NCBI GenBank assembly: GCA_947069175.1
Contig: CAMTDV010000028.1
Location: 71,780,157-71,844,156, forward strand
Reading direction: 5' to 3'
Length of the DNA: 64,000 nt
DNA from: Scalesia atractyloides
Lineage: Eukaryota; Streptophyta; Magnoliopsida; Asterales; Asteraceae
The position numbers and the translations under genes are program-made. Below the pieces are notes generated by a model that worked only from the letters and a program-made list of their open reading frames with translations, had not been told where the DNA came from and did not search any database. This document shows, in pieces, positions 35,525-47,200 of the stretch; position 1 is the stretch's first letter; every line of letters begins with the position of its first letter.

Positions 35525-36516
35525 ATAAAAACACAGTCCGACCGGTCAACGGTCAACTTTTTTTTATTTTCTTTTTTATTTATTTAATTGAAAAATCATT
35601 TAAAAATACTTAAAAATAAGATTTTTAAAGTTAGAAAATTTCCTTAAACTCACAAAAATAAATCTAAAAATCCCATTAAGTGTACTAGTTAAAAATATTA
35701 ATCTCAAATAAAATCCATTTATTTACCGAATCATTTCGTTATTATTTTAGGTTAGTTTTTCCCTCGTCGATCAAATCCTAAAATTCGTGCGCATCCAACG
35801 TAATCAAAGAACGCACCCAATGTGAGTGAACCTCTATAAATTCCCCGTTTTAATCATATTTTGGGGTGTATCATGTGTCGTATAATTCTTTTATTATATA
35901 TATAAACACTTGTGCATACATCATATCCGTGATCAAATGTGTATCAATTGTTGTGTGGATTGTATGTAGATTGGTTTTATCATTTTCAGTGCACGCATTT
36001 CATTAGGCCCATTAGTTCCCCGTGGGAGACGGGTTGAGCATCAGGTGCCTCACAAGATCGGCTCTGTTTGATTGAGCCTTGATCTCACATTCATCATCAT
36101 TCATATCATATACTCATCCAAAGTGGTTTTTGTTTGTTTACTTATATATGTTTGCTCACATGTGATTATTGCACAAATTTTCCATATTAAATAAAACAAG
36201 AAATTAATAACAATGTTTCATCAAGGTTCACTCGCCAACTTTTGTTGACCCAAAATATCCCCCGTTTTACACATGATACAGGTGATCCAGCTGAGGTAAG
36301 AAACACATAGGAAGGTCTAGAAGAATAAACCAGTTTAAGCTTTGGATTATTTACATAGTTTCATTTCCTTGTAATTGTATGAATTTTGATTTGGATATTT
36401 AAGTTGTAATTTGAAATTAATAAATATGAAATATTTTAGTAAACATCATGAGCTTTGGTGATAACCCAATTATGCCTCGACTCTTATTCCGCTGCGGGTC
36501 GGGGTGTGACACTTAG

Positions 36517-38052
36517 CACGATGACACACTTTACATGGAAGATCAATTTTATCATTCTTTAAATCTAATCAATTCTTTTAAACATGTTACACAGGTTTAG
36601 AAGGGTGCCCTAGTCTAGCATGCCACAAATTAACCATGTCATAACTACTGGAAAACATCTAAGTTTCAACAGTTAAGTTATCACACAAATACATACGATC
36701 AAGTTGACTACTAATCCTTGGACACTCTTAGTTAAGGAATTCTGAATATAACAATATTCTCATCACATGTCATAGAAAACTTTCGATCCTCATCAAGTTG
36801 AAATTTAGACATTAAATTCACAAAATAACCAAGAACAACAAAACATCCTATAAAATCACTCTATCATTCAATTTTATGTTGCCTATTTTAGTAACAACAC
36901 TAATACCATTAGGATGTTTAGCTTATATGTTAAATTTAAAAACATCAACAAAATTTAATAAATCTTTGTCACTCATAACCATATTTTGATTTGCCCCTTA
37001 CTCAACAATCCATGCTGACTCTCTACTAGACTTATTTAAATTTGCAAAACAAAACACATTTTTACTGAACATTTAGATTATAAAGGAACATAAGACTTAC
37101 GTTCAACATTACAACTCTAGGGAACATCACCATTTTTTCACTTAGCAAGTTCAGAAGCTAAGACAATTGTTTAGAAGTAAGAGCATTACCAGATCCAGAG
37201 GAAAATGTCTCTTTGACCTTCAGACATAGAACTATTACTCACCATAGCATTTTTATTTTGAACAGACCTAGGCTTCATCCATGTAGGGTATCCAATGATT
37301 TCAAAACACTTCTCAATAGTATGTCCAATCTTGTGACAATGGCTACACTTGAAGTATTGATTAAAAGGTCTTGTATTTTTCTTTTGATTATCAATAAGAT
37401 TTGTTTTAGATACAAATCCTACAAACTGATTTTTAAGATTTGTTTTAGATACAAATCCTACAAACTGATTTTGTCTTATTTGAAAACCAGAGTTTGAGTT
37501 TTTATGTTACTCTTCTCTTGAAATAATAACAAAAGCCTCTTTTTGAAGCATTATAAGTACGTGTAGGTAACTGAAGAATTTCATCTAATTGTTTCCACAT
37601 AGTATTTAGTTTATGATAGTATTTAGAAACATATACACCATCTTGAGAGAAAGAAGTAATGTTTTGATACAAATAAAAAATTATAGAACCATCAACTTTA
37701 TCATATGTTTCTTTTAGTTCTTTTCAAACATCAATGCAAGTTTAGATTAAACTTGACCTAAGCATATATAGTTCTTCTGAAATAGAATTTAAAATCCAAG
37801 TAAGTACTATAGAATGAAACCTATCATGTTGTTTAGCAAGAATATCATCCTCAGTAGACTTGTAACAAGACCCATCAAGAAATCTAAGCTTATTTTTTTA
37901 CTTGGAGAGCAAGACTCATCGCAATAGTTAGCCCACACAATATAATTTTAGTACTTAACAATTGTGAAATTACTAGAATTACTAGTGTGAAGATATAATG
38001 GTTCACTTGCGTCAAGTTTACTAGCCAATGTAACAATAGCATCATCAGCCAT
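36517..38052 (-). pseudogene. Copia gag and downstream remnant
   Basis: On the minus strand the ATG at 38052 begins MADDAIVTLASKLDASEPLY, a very typical copia gag start, and stops soon follow. A CCHC zinc knuckle (CSHCHKIGHTIEKC) lies near 37290-37340. A 39-bp in-frame direct repeat is at about 37396-37473. The protease/integrase N-terminal region (37100-36517) is badly degraded. The gene continues at 23434 beyond the nested element. Not functional. Confidence 0.8.
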
Positions 38053-38665
38053 CTTAAATTAAATCAAGAACACACACAACAGATCACACAAGTACATAGG
38101 TGGTGAAGCTACGCAAGTGTCAAGACTCCTGGTTCGTCACTGAAGGGTGCTAGGACAAGTCTTAACGTAGGAATCATAACCCTGGATCTATACACAAAAC
38201 GAAGAATAATGAAGAAACAATAAAGAAACATGTAAAACTTTTAATATAACTGCAATAAACAAGCACATATGAAACAAACTATGACATAGTGTGGCTCTCC
38301 ATGTTATTAATAATATTGGTACCACTAATCCAGCTAAAGAATGCCTAAATATGAATATTTGTGTGATAAGAAAAGATAACTAGAGAATGAAACGATCTCA
38401 CCTCGAAACACCCAAGTTAGGGTTCTCCTTTCAATAACCAAGTTCTGTAACCTTCACTTAGGGTTACAGAAGCAAGGTAGAAGAAAATAGCACCAACTTT
38501 GCAGCTATATTTTCCTTTAAAAAACCACAATTATAAGTAAGAAAAACTTCAAGATGGAAGAAATTGAACAGAGAACTCCAACAGTTTCAACCTAGGGTTC
38601 CAAATCAAAACCCTAATATCACAGGTGCACAAAATCAAGCAGAAGAATCAAATATGAGCCTTAAA

Positions 38666-38677
38666 GCTCTGATACCA
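38666..38677 (-). other. Copia primer-binding site
   Basis: GCTCTGATACCA on the plus strand is TGGTATCAGAGC on the minus strand, directly at the inner LTR edge: initiator Met tRNA complement. Confidence 0.9.
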
Positions 38678-39225
38678 TTTCAAGACCTCATATTCACTTA
38701 TAAAACTGAAATCCGAATCAAGATCTATTACAGCTCAAAGAACACACACCTAATATGAATCAATGTGATTTAAACCTAACAATCTAGATAATCAACATGA
38801 TGATCTGTAAGATCTACCCACTATGAACTAACAGATCTGATCACGATGATCTTAAAGACTCATCAAACCCTAGAACAATGAGAAGATATTTTGGAAAAGA
38901 CATCTGAACTCTCTAAAGTGACAAATGAGACATGACCTTCCTTTTATTACAACATGCATCATACCCGAATCGCTCCAAATCAAACACTTACCAATTGCAT
39001 TGAGCTGGATCAATGGGCCGAAGACCCAAATCAAGCCCTCATATGAACCCGACGTTCATCCTTATCAAGATGAGCCCATATGCAGCCCACAACCTTATAA
39101 GGTTAGCCCAACCCATCATTATTTAATCACAACGTTATACATGAAAACATAGACACAAAAATTTATAAGAACATGATTAAATTTAAAAAATCATAGATTT
39201 GGAATGCTTCTGTACCATTTTCACA
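38678..39225 (-). repeat. Copia 5' LTR
   Basis: Matches 20065-20636. It starts (minus strand) TGTGAAAATGG beside the ACAAT duplication and ends at the primer-binding site. The terminal TTGACA of the partner is mutated to TTGAAA. Confidence 0.86.
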
Positions 39226-39230
39226 ACAAT

Positions 39231-40928
39231 TAAACAACACATTTTAACATAATACTTTTCTAACAATTAAACTATTATAATATTACAACTTGAAAATTAT
39301 GATGTTAATAATATTTTTATTAATGTGTTCACAATTTTGTTTATTGTAAAGATAGAAAATTATCTAATAAACCTTTAACAACGCAATGTCCTTCACTCCA
39401 CAAACCTTGGTGTGGCTTCATCATGATGGAAAAGGCTCAAGGATAGCACAACTGCCATAGCAAATTCCCGTGGTCTGCGAAGGATGAGAGAAGGAAGAAA
39501 ATTTGAGAGGAGGGTGCTTGTGAGTGGTCGTCTGTTGGTGTCTGTTGTAGGCCAACGTGGAGGGGTATATGGATGTCTCCATTGCAAGCGTGTTTAATGG
39601 GAGCAAGTTAAACTTGAAAACATAAAGAAAAGAGAGTGCAAATATTTAAAATCAAAGGTGGTTACATCAAATAAAGTAAAATGACTACGCACTTCAAAAA
39701 AGTTTACGTCAAATAAATTAAACCGACACCAAAACTGACTATACACACTCCAAAAGAGTTTACATCAGATAAATTAACTTGTTCAACTTATCATCAACTC
39801 AAATAAGGTTAATCTTACATCTAATGTGTTTTGCCATAAAACTAAAGCACCAAACAAAAGAAAATCAAATCTTTTTGACGATATTAAATTTAAAAGTTAC
39901 ATTATGCTCAATAGTAAACATGATTTAACAAATACTACGAAGCTTGCTTGTTTGCCTAATTGTTGGCTTGGTTTGTAAAGTATTTTCTTCTTGTATCCTG
40001 TACACTCTAAGTAACGCAATTCCTCTCTTAGAGGAGTTGGTGAAGCTTATTTTCACAATGTTTATAGTATGTAGGTTCAAAACAATTGGTTGCCCAGTGT
40101 CTCTATTATTTTTCGCCCATTGCCCCTCGCCTCTAATTGCCTATCCCACATCACCCAACTTATAAAGTTTAAGTCCTCAGTCTTAAACTTAAGAGACAAC
40201 TCTCCTTTATAAGTAGAGAACTTAGTATCCCACTTGATCACCACTTGAACCAAATCCGAGGGGGTAACAAGTTTAATTAAAACTTGAATCCAATTAAAAC
40301 ATATTAATTGGGTCGAGCCGATTCAACTTGATTTAGAATTCGAGCTAAATCGATTTTGTGTGGTTTATAATTTTAGCTGAGCTCAAGTTGACCCTAACCC
40401 AATGTTAGTTCGTCTTGTAAACAACTATAGTAGTAAAACTTGTACTATTTCTAAAAGATGTAGATATTTTTAGAATATTGCCTTCTCAGGTTAGAGTTAG
40501 AACAATAAAACCTACCCGTTAGATGAATGTATGTTAATTATTAAATTTATATTACAATATACATAATAATATACAAATTTTGCTACCAAAACTTACATAA
40601 AACCTAACTCATTCTTGACCCAAACAATATCATAGCAAGTGTTTGTATGGCTGACGATATCGTATTCCTCGTACTTTGGATCATGTATAGTCATCCTTCA
40701 AGCAGCAAAATCCCTTGTCAGTTCTAAGGAATGTAAACAGATGGTTGGGGCGATCCTTTTATAAACTATGTGGCAAATTTTGAAAGCTAGGAATGAAAAG
40801 CAATTCAATGACTATTTCATGCCAGTAGCAAGAACAGTGGAAGACATAAAACCTAACTCATTTTTTTGGATAACAACATATTTGTTTGAAAAAGGTAAAT
40901 GAATTAATTATATATGTAATTTATGATG
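39231..40928. other. No gene seen
   Basis: AT-rich sequence with a few short frames (for example 39393-39587 minus, 39944-40165 plus) without motifs or codon character. Nothing is recognised. Confidence 0.4.
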
Positions 40929-41153
40929 TAAGGATGAGCATTTGATACCCAGTACCGGTATCAACGAACTGATATCGTACCGGGTATATTCAATACTGGT
41001 ACCCATTTTCCCCGTTTTTCAGTATCGGTACCACTACGGTATTGGTATTTACGGGTAAAACACCGGTAAATACCGGTACCGAACCGGTATATTAGGTACC
41101 GGTACCAAGTTTCCTCGTTTTTCGGTACCAAACAGGTACCATGCTCATCCCTA
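40929..41153. mobile_element. Small hAT-type MITE made of GGTACCGGTA-like words
   Basis: The ends TAAGGATGAGCAT and ATGCTCATCCCTA are inverted. The flanks TTATGATG (40921-40928) and TTATGACG (41154-41161) agree at 7 of 8 bases, as expected of hAT. The interior is a run of ACCGGTA, GGTACCGGTA and CCGGTAAATACC words, giving strong self-complementarity. The minus-strand frame over it is a by-product. Confidence 0.85.
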
Positions 41154-41219
41154 TTATGACGCATCTAGCGTCAGAGTCCTAGTATTTTGTGTGTGACGTA
41201 ACTCATCACCGTCAAAGGT

Positions 41220-41735
41220 GTAATGCAGCTCTTCACCGTCCAAAAATAAATGTACACCAAAAGTGATAAATGCAAACCTTCACCATCAAAGATCAATGTA
41301 AAACCGAAAGAGATACATGCAACCATAAAAAGAAACCATTCGTCGTCAAAGATAAATGTAAAACCGAAAGAGATACATGCAATCATAAAAAGAAACCATT
41401 TATTGTCAAAGATAAATTTAAAATCGAAAGAGATAAGTGCAACCCTTCACCGTGCTTAAAACTGAAATAAATGTAATCAATCAAAGATAAAGTTAAACTA
41501 AAAGAGCTAAATATAACCCTTCTTCGTAAACCAAAAGAGATAAAGGTAACTCCTCACCGTAAAAAATAAATGTAAATCTGAAAGAGATAAATTTAACCCT
41601 AAATTGTCAAGATAAATATTGTAAACTGCAATAGATATATACAATCCTTCACTCTAAGATAAATGCAACCATTCATGTCAAAAATAAATGTAGAACCAAA
41701 AGCGATAAATGTAAATGGTGATAAGTGTAAATATA
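41220..41735. repeat. Degenerate minisatellite, unit about 55-60 bp
   Basis: Units contain GATAAATGTAAAACCGAAAG followed by AGATACATGCAA and then a CCTTCACCGTCAAA-like part. Two central copies (41290-41410) are nearly identical and the outer ones decay. Overlapping frames through it (41250-41470) are repeat artefacts. Confidence 0.8.
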
Positions 41736-42287
41736 AAAGAAAATTTTTAAGAGCTATATTCTACACTTATATACATTTTTCTAGTTCACTCTTCTATCAA
41801 TAAAATAATAGAATTTTGTTATTCTTATTTCCTATCTCTTCTTTTCTTTTAAATTTTACAACTTTTAATAAATAAAAAAATTACACTAATGATTTGTTTG
41901 AGATTAATAAAAAAACTAAATTTGAATATCACCGGTGATATGGTATAAAACTTGATTTCTTAATTAAGTGCTACCGTGGAATTGAAATAGATTACATATT
42001 TTGATTGTTGAGACCTATACCTGATCAAAGATGTTCATGTAAGATGCAAACGTTTTCATGTTCATAAAATTAATTATTCATCCACTATTTATTAATTTGT
42101 CCTGTAACCACCATTTAATTTGTTTTACTAGATTTAAACAAACAATGTATACAAATTATACCCGTCAATATATAAAATTAAAATCATCAAAGGTAGACAC
42201 ACGATTTATAAACTTCTCTATTTATATATTTCACCCATCATTTAATTACAACTTCATATCAGGTGAAATTTGAACAACTTAAAAGCA
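41736..42287. other. No gene seen; 3' flank of the C2H2 gene
   Basis: AT-rich, no frame of note. The part next to 42288 would be the 3' UTR and terminator of the minus-strand zinc-finger gene. Confidence 0.4.
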
Positions 42288-42719
42288 TTAAAGGCTCAGA
42301 TGCAAGTTTATGTGATCAAAGCTGGTCACACCATCATTAACATGGTTATCGGACTTAGGTCCAACTACACTTGACATCCCTACACCATCAGTACTGCACG
42401 ATAACGATCCTGCTGGTCGTCTGCCACCACTCGCCACAAGATTTTCTGACTCGGTAGCCTCTTTGTGCAGTAGAGGGGCGAAAGAGGCGACGGCGGGGTT
42501 TGTGTTGGGTTGCAATTGTGGTCGCTTCAGGTGCAGACGTTCTCTCTTGTGAGCGTTCTGATGGCCGCCTAAACCTTGTGAATTTTGGAACTTGCGAACG
42601 CAGTAGGGGCACTCGTACCTGTGGCGGTGGTTAGAAGAGGAGGAGGAGAGAGATGGTCTTTTGGAGGGTGGTTCTTCTGCATCTTCTTCTTCTGAGATAA
42701 TGACCCCAAATAGCTTCAT
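42288..42719 (-). CDS. Single C2H2 zinc-finger transcription factor with EAR repressor motif, 143 aa
   Basis: An intact single-exon frame. The N-terminus MKLFGVIISEEED resembles the KLFG-type start of plant one-finger proteins. One finger spans residues 35-57 with C37, C40, H53 and H57 (C-X2-C-X12-H-X3-H) and the plant-specific QGLGGH helix. Basic KRERLHLKR follows. The C-terminus DHINLHLSL is an LxLxL EAR motif, which recruits TOPLESS-type co-repressors. Relatives (ZFP5/6/8, GIS, KNUCKLES-like) act in trichome or floral development as nuclear repressors. The exact orthologue is not assignable here. Upstream (right) are a CT/GA-rich tract and, about 140 bp away, the end of a MULE. Confidence 0.9.
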   Translation of the reverse strand: MKLFGVIISEEEDAEEPPSKRPSLSSSSSNHRHRYECPYCVRKFQNSQGLGGHQNAHKRERLHLKRPQLQPNTNPAVASFAPLLHKEATESENLVASGGRRPAGSLSCSTDGVGMSSVVGPKSDNHVNDGVTSFDHINLHLSL

Positions 42720-42796
42720 GATCTTGGTGGTGATGGAAGGCTATGGTTGATAATTATATCACGTATGTCAATCTAAATATATACGTAGTTCTCACT

Positions 42797-42880
42797 CACT
42801 CTTTCTCTTTCTCTTTCTTTCTCTCTCTCTATATATATAACTAAAATATCTATATATATATAGAGAGAGAGGGAGAGAGG
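42797..42880. repeat. CT/GA and TA microsatellite in the promoter of the C2H2 gene
   Basis: TCTTTCTC repeats (42801-42828), then (TA)n (42830-42861), then (GA)n (42862-42880). In gene orientation this is a GA-rich promoter tract and also the insertion point of the MULE. Confidence 0.85.
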
Positions 42881-43254
42881 CAGGATTCAGAGAAAACGAT
42901 TGCAAGTGTGAAAACGGAGAGAACACCTCTCATCCGTTGGATCAAACCATCTATAGATTAGATTGGCGCGGTGGCGTTTTCGTAAATAACATCAACTTTA
43001 TTACGTTGACGCACTTCATTAAGGGTAACAGGATCTTTTGACTTCTCTAAAATAAAACGCCATCTTTATCTAAAACGCCAAACTCATGCATAAAACGTCA
43101 TCTTTATCTAAAACGCTATTGATACAAACGCCAAAAATTAATGATTGGACGCATTACGGTATAACAGAAAAAGCTGAACAAACACTAACTAAAACTTTAT
43201 TACTAACATTTATTATAAAAAAATTCCCGCCTAACCTACGCGCCAAACACATCA

Positions 43255-43923
43255 TTATATAAATGATGTTAACATCCCTTCCATTGATCATACTTAGAAA
43301 ACGCCATCTTTAACCAAAACGCCAAAATTAAAAAAAACACAAAAAAAGAACAAATGGCAAACATCGTTGCATGGAGATTCAACACTAGAATCAATAAATT
43401 CGTAATCGTCTTTGACAACAGAAAAAAAGTGTTTGTGAAAACCGCCCAAGCCATACTGAACTTGGACGAAGAAGTTCAAAGGTGGATCCTAGCACTTGGC
43501 ATTCCTCTTGATAACCTCTGTGAGAAAACACAGACGGTGATAAGAAGATTAACCAAAAAATTCGGATCGTACCCTGCAAATCCAATTGTGAATCTAGTCA
43601 TCTAATCTTGATGAAAACACAGACTTAGTGAATGTTGTATGGGACAACGGGCTCAGGAAGCCTACACGATTGAAAACATCATGACCGAACATAGACTTGT
43701 CTTCTCACAGGAGTTATGCAACGCAACATGTTTGAACCCAGACATGACCATAAAATTAGCGTTGTTGACTGACATGTTCATATGGAGGTGTCAAAGTCTT
43801 CATGATGAAGCAAATGATGACATTGAAGATCTGGATGAGAATTTTGATAAAGAATCAGAAAAAGAAGACGAGGGAAGCGATGGATACTTCTTAGACCATA
43901 TCCTTTCTGACGAGGGGTTTTAA
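43255..43923 (+). pseudogene. MULE accessory frame on the strand opposite the transposase (unknown function)
   Basis: A TATA box (ATTATATAAATG, near 43252-43263) precedes the ATG at 43354. The frame encodes MANIVAWRFNTRINKFVIVF and ends after 83 codons (43605). A second frame, in the same phase, runs 43639-43923 and ends in a strongly acidic tail (EDLDENFDKESEKEDEGSDG). Three stops lie between, so either the gene is broken or the parts are separate. An E2F-like site (ATTCCCGCC) lies upstream near 43224. A decayed second copy of promoter plus start lies at about 44270-44560. No domain is recognised. Confidence 0.45.
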
Positions 43924-44269
43924 TTTTGTTTTCTTTTGTTTTTGTGGTATGTCATTTTCAGTGGTTTTTAATAAAAAAATACTTTATTTCACTACTTAGA
44001 TGTAAAAATGCCAAAAATGCCACCAACTATAATAATTACCTCTAATCATATATTATTAAAAAAATACAAAAATTAAACAATTGTATAAAACAAAATGCAA
44101 GAGAATATTATTTAAATTGTGCCAGTCTTATATGTCTCAAAACACCATGTTTTGTTTCAAACGCCATAACATTACTTTTACTTACAAAAGTTAATTAGTT
44201 TTATTTTCCAATTTTTTTTATCTAAAACACCATTAATATAAAACGCCAAACTTAGTGATGCAACTGACG

Positions 44270-44560
44270 AGTTGCAGATTTAACAGATAAAGTTGAACAA
44301 ACACTAACTTAATAATGGAACGTGCCATCTTTATTACTTAAATTTATTATAGAAATTTCCCGCCCAAAATAAACGCCAAAAACATCTTATATAAACAACC
44401 TCAGACCCTTCCATTGATTACACCAAAAGCAAACACCATATTTTACTAAATACCATACGGCAAAACCTCGTTTATTGGAGATTCAGTTTTGTTTTCGATA
44501 AAGTTTCACTGAATGAGGTGGACAACATTCTTAGGTCATTCTTAAGTGAGCATTAACAAT
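44270..44560 (+). pseudogene. Decayed duplicate of the MULE accessory promoter and start
   Basis: The same order as at 43160-43400: GTTGAACAAACACTAACTT, TTTATTATAGAAATTTCCCG, TATATAAACAAC, CCCTTCCATTGATTACACC, then GGCAAAACCTCGTTTATTGG followed by AGATTCA. The reading frame is lost. Confidence 0.6.
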
Positions 44561-44781
44561 GTTGTCCATCTCTTCAGCAAAATCTTATTGAGATAAACCT
44601 CATCTTGTTCAAACTAAAACACCAAAAAGTTTAAAAATAATAGATGCCAAACCTGTAAGTTGTGTGTTCTAACATGCTCAAAGATTGCATATGAAAAAAA
44701 TAAAAATGCCAAATGAGTGTATGTTGTGTATTCTAACATTCTCAAAGATTGAATAAGAAATAAAAATATAAAACGCCAAAA

Positions 44782-46640
44782 TTACTCTTCTCTTGCTCTC
44801 GAAGACCGTGTCGTTCTTCGTTTAATTACGGGCTTTGTGCATGTCGATGCGTAGTGTCCGAAAGCTTTACAATTCTTATACTGTCTTTTTTTTGCCCCAG
44901 GCTTCCCTTTTGTTTTTGTTTTTTCAAGAGGGACTCTTATCGGATTCTTGTCGTTTTGATATTGCCATGTTATCTCCGCAAATCTATCTCTAGTACTAGG
45001 AGGAGGAGCAACAATCTGCATATCTTGAACCTTCTTCATATAAGATTGCACATAATCGTTGAATAAGGATAGCTCCTCCTTATTACCTGATTAATGGTTC
45101 AAAGTATACTCCGTTGCAAAAATAATTTCTCGCATCATACTTTGCACATCTAGGTCAAGCTCGGTTTGAATAAAATCACAACACATTGAGTAATCTGAAG
45201 AGCAATTTGGCAAAGCCTCTTTACGCCATCTATTCAAAATGTACTGTTTTAGAAATTCCTTAATATCCAAACTTCTCAAAACATAAAATATATGTCTACA
45301 TATCAAACCAAATTGCTCAAAATGCCTACATGAGCAAGTGCTGGTGCAATCAAACTTGCGATGCATTACCTGAAAAATGCCAAATACAATAAATGTATAA
45401 AACGCCATACACATACTGTATGTATAAAAAAACCAACAAACAACAAACAAAAAACGTCATACTCAGAAAACGCCATTATTTACCTCAAATAAGGATGTAC
45501 AAGGTTGCTGGAAATCATTTATGTAGAACTTAACAAACCCATCGGCCTACTCTTCATATAGTTGATTTATGCAATCCACCATCCCAATTAGCTCAGCTTA
45601 AATGTCACAAAAAAATAGTTTTTGTGTATATATCAGCAGCTTGGCTCTCCAACACTTTATAATTACTTTTCAACTATGATCGTTTGTATCGAGATTCATG
45701 ATCATTTTTCCGGTGCATATGACGTTGTCCTTCTATTGCAGTTTCATAATGAGTCATGAACTCAACAAGAGTAGATTTTGAATTGCACACTTGGCCAAAA
45801 AAATGGTTCTCACTCTCCGACCTCGATGTCGTACGCATAAGGCCCGGTAGTTCCTCCATTCTATAGTATGCAGGAATCCAAGAACCCCTAAGGCCAAAAA
45901 ATATCAGAAAGCCAGTCATTATCCTCTAAATTGAACTCTTTAATAACCTCTTCCCATCCTGATTCAAACTCTTCGGGTGTAAGAATATCCGTCCACACAA
46001 CACCCAAATACGTTCTTTGAAATTGGTTTAATTGCATAGCCTAACACCAACCTATATAAAACACGAAAACGCCATGGAATAAAATACCATATGAACAAAA
46101 AAATTAACATGGAATACACTTATGAATGACAAAACGCCATATATCTTAAAAGGCCAAACACATGAAAATAAGAAAATCAACATTTAGAGAAAGTTTATGC
46201 ATCACGTGCCACATGCATAATCGATGCCTCGTTTCAACAAATACAACAGAAATAACCTTCTTCATTGTTAGATCTTGGTCAGTGACAACAGGTTTAGAAC
46301 CAACAGCTTTTAGAAAAACTTTCAACAACCATATATATATGTATCAGTAATTTCTGACACCAATAATGCAGCACCAAATGTAACATTGCATTGGTGATTG
46401 TCTATACCAATGAACGGTACAAAGACCATAGAGTATCTACATATGAAAACGCCATTGATAAATGAAACTAGAACAAAACGCCAATGCATCTAATCATTAA
46501 AAACGCCAAAACACACAAAAAAAATTATAAATATTACTTGTTGGAACGATACATGGCGTCAAACGAAATCATATCACCAAACACGTGGTAGTTACGTTTG
46601 CATTGATCATCACACCAATTGAATACTAAATAATAAGAAT
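44782..46640 (-). pseudogene. FAR1/MULE transposase (several exons, degenerate)
   Basis: Read on the minus strand. The MULE core starts with RNYHVFGDMISFDAMYRSNK at about 46620-46540, then a 101-bp intron, then YSMVFVPFIGIDNHQCNVTF. After a frame change in a TA run comes VVTDQDLTMKKVISVVF, then RHRLCMWHVMHKL (46328-46146). A segment with RTTSRSESENHFFGQV follows at 45919-45674, and the SWIM zinc finger CSCRHFEQFGLICRH at 45450-45091. The end, 45051-44782, is a basic tail with a partial zinc knuckle (CKAFGHYASTC) lacking the first cysteine. This family comprises MULE transposases and the host regulators FHY3/FAR1. Here the TIRs and broken frames mark it as a transposon copy. Confidence 0.85.
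46437..46537 (-). other. GT-AG intron within MULE transposase
   Basis: On the minus strand the donor is AACAA/GTAATATT and the acceptor ATATGTAG/ATACTC. Joining them keeps the frame through residues SNK and YSMV. The intron contains three GGCGTTT words, the same motif that fills non-coding parts of the element. Confidence 0.65.
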
Positions 46641-46688
46641 AACTGGTGTTACTTTCTTAATAAAGCATATTAACGAAAACGCCAAATG

Positions 46689-47200
46689 AAAACGCCATTA
46701 GTTGAATAATAATCAATATGAAGAACTGATAATACAGTAATCCTGAAAATGTTAATGAAAATGCCATAAGTTTAATAGTCAACGAATAGTAAGAATTAAT
46801 GTTTATAAATTAAGGCCAATATCTACAACTAATCAGATGTACGTAAGAACTAATGTTTACAAATGTAAAACGCCACTGATCGTAAAACAAAATAAACATA
46901 TATTAGATCCTAAACGACAATTGAAATTAATAATGATGAAAACGCCATTAGTTGAATGATAATCAATATAAGAACTGATAATACAGTAATCCTGAAACAT
47001 GTTAATGCAAACGCCATAAGTTGAATAATCAACGAATAGTAAGAACTAATGTTTACAAATTAACGCCAATATCTACAACAAATCAGATGTACGCAAGAAC
47101 TAATTTCTACAAATTAATGCCAATATCTACAACAAATCAGATGTACGTAAGTACTAATGTTTATAAATGTAAAACGCCATTGATCGTAAATAAAATAAAC
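46689..47200. repeat. Two-copy 250-bp tandem duplication inside the MULE
   Basis: AACGCCATTAGTTGAAT recurs at 46691 and 46941, with the following blocks (CTGATAATACAGTAATCCTG, CAACGAATAGTAAGAA, CCAATATCTACAAC) in the same order. A shorter internal repeat of about 60 bp (AATCAGATGTACG units) expands the second copy. Confidence 0.8.

Larger units (their letters stand above)
23440..36511 (+). mobile_element. Full-length family T Ty3/gypsy element (chromovirus-like), with nested solo LTR
   Basis: The target duplication CTTAG is at 23435-23439 and 36512-36516. The LTRs are 2518 bp (23440-25957) and 2515 bp (33997-36511) and differ by only a few tens of positions by eye. The primer-binding site TGGTATCAGAGCC (initiator Met tRNA) is at 25961-25973. 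The interior encodes gag, protease, RT, RNase H, integrase and a chromodomain-like tail in Ty3/gypsy order. Coding is broken by stops, a deletion between protease and RT, frameshifts and the solo LTR at 29477-32116. It inserted into the minus-strand copia element. Confidence 0.95.
33997..36511 (+). repeat. Family T 3' LTR
   Basis: It starts TGTAACATTCGTCG and ends GTCGGGGTGTGACA beside the CTTAG duplication. It is almost identical to 23440-25957, with scattered substitutions and small indels. The expected polypurine tract just before it is missing. Confidence 0.95.
20065..39225 (-). mobile_element. Ty1/copia element, minus strand, split by a nested gypsy element
   Basis: ACAAT is duplicated at 20060-20064 and 39226-39230. 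The LTRs are at 20065-20636 (3') and 38678-39225 (5'). GCTCTGATACCA, a minus-strand primer-binding site for initiator-Met tRNA, abuts the right LTR at 38666-38677. A polypurine tract (GAATTCAAGGAGGG on the minus strand, 20637-20650) abuts the left LTR. Without the nested 13 kb element the copia is about 6.1 kb. The two LTRs have many substitutions and indels, far more than the nested element's LTR pair, so it is older. All coding parts are broken. Confidence 0.92.

Noticed and set aside
39393..39606. Overlapping minus-strand frames
   Set aside because: No recognisable domain and no codon character. Left as unannotated DNA.
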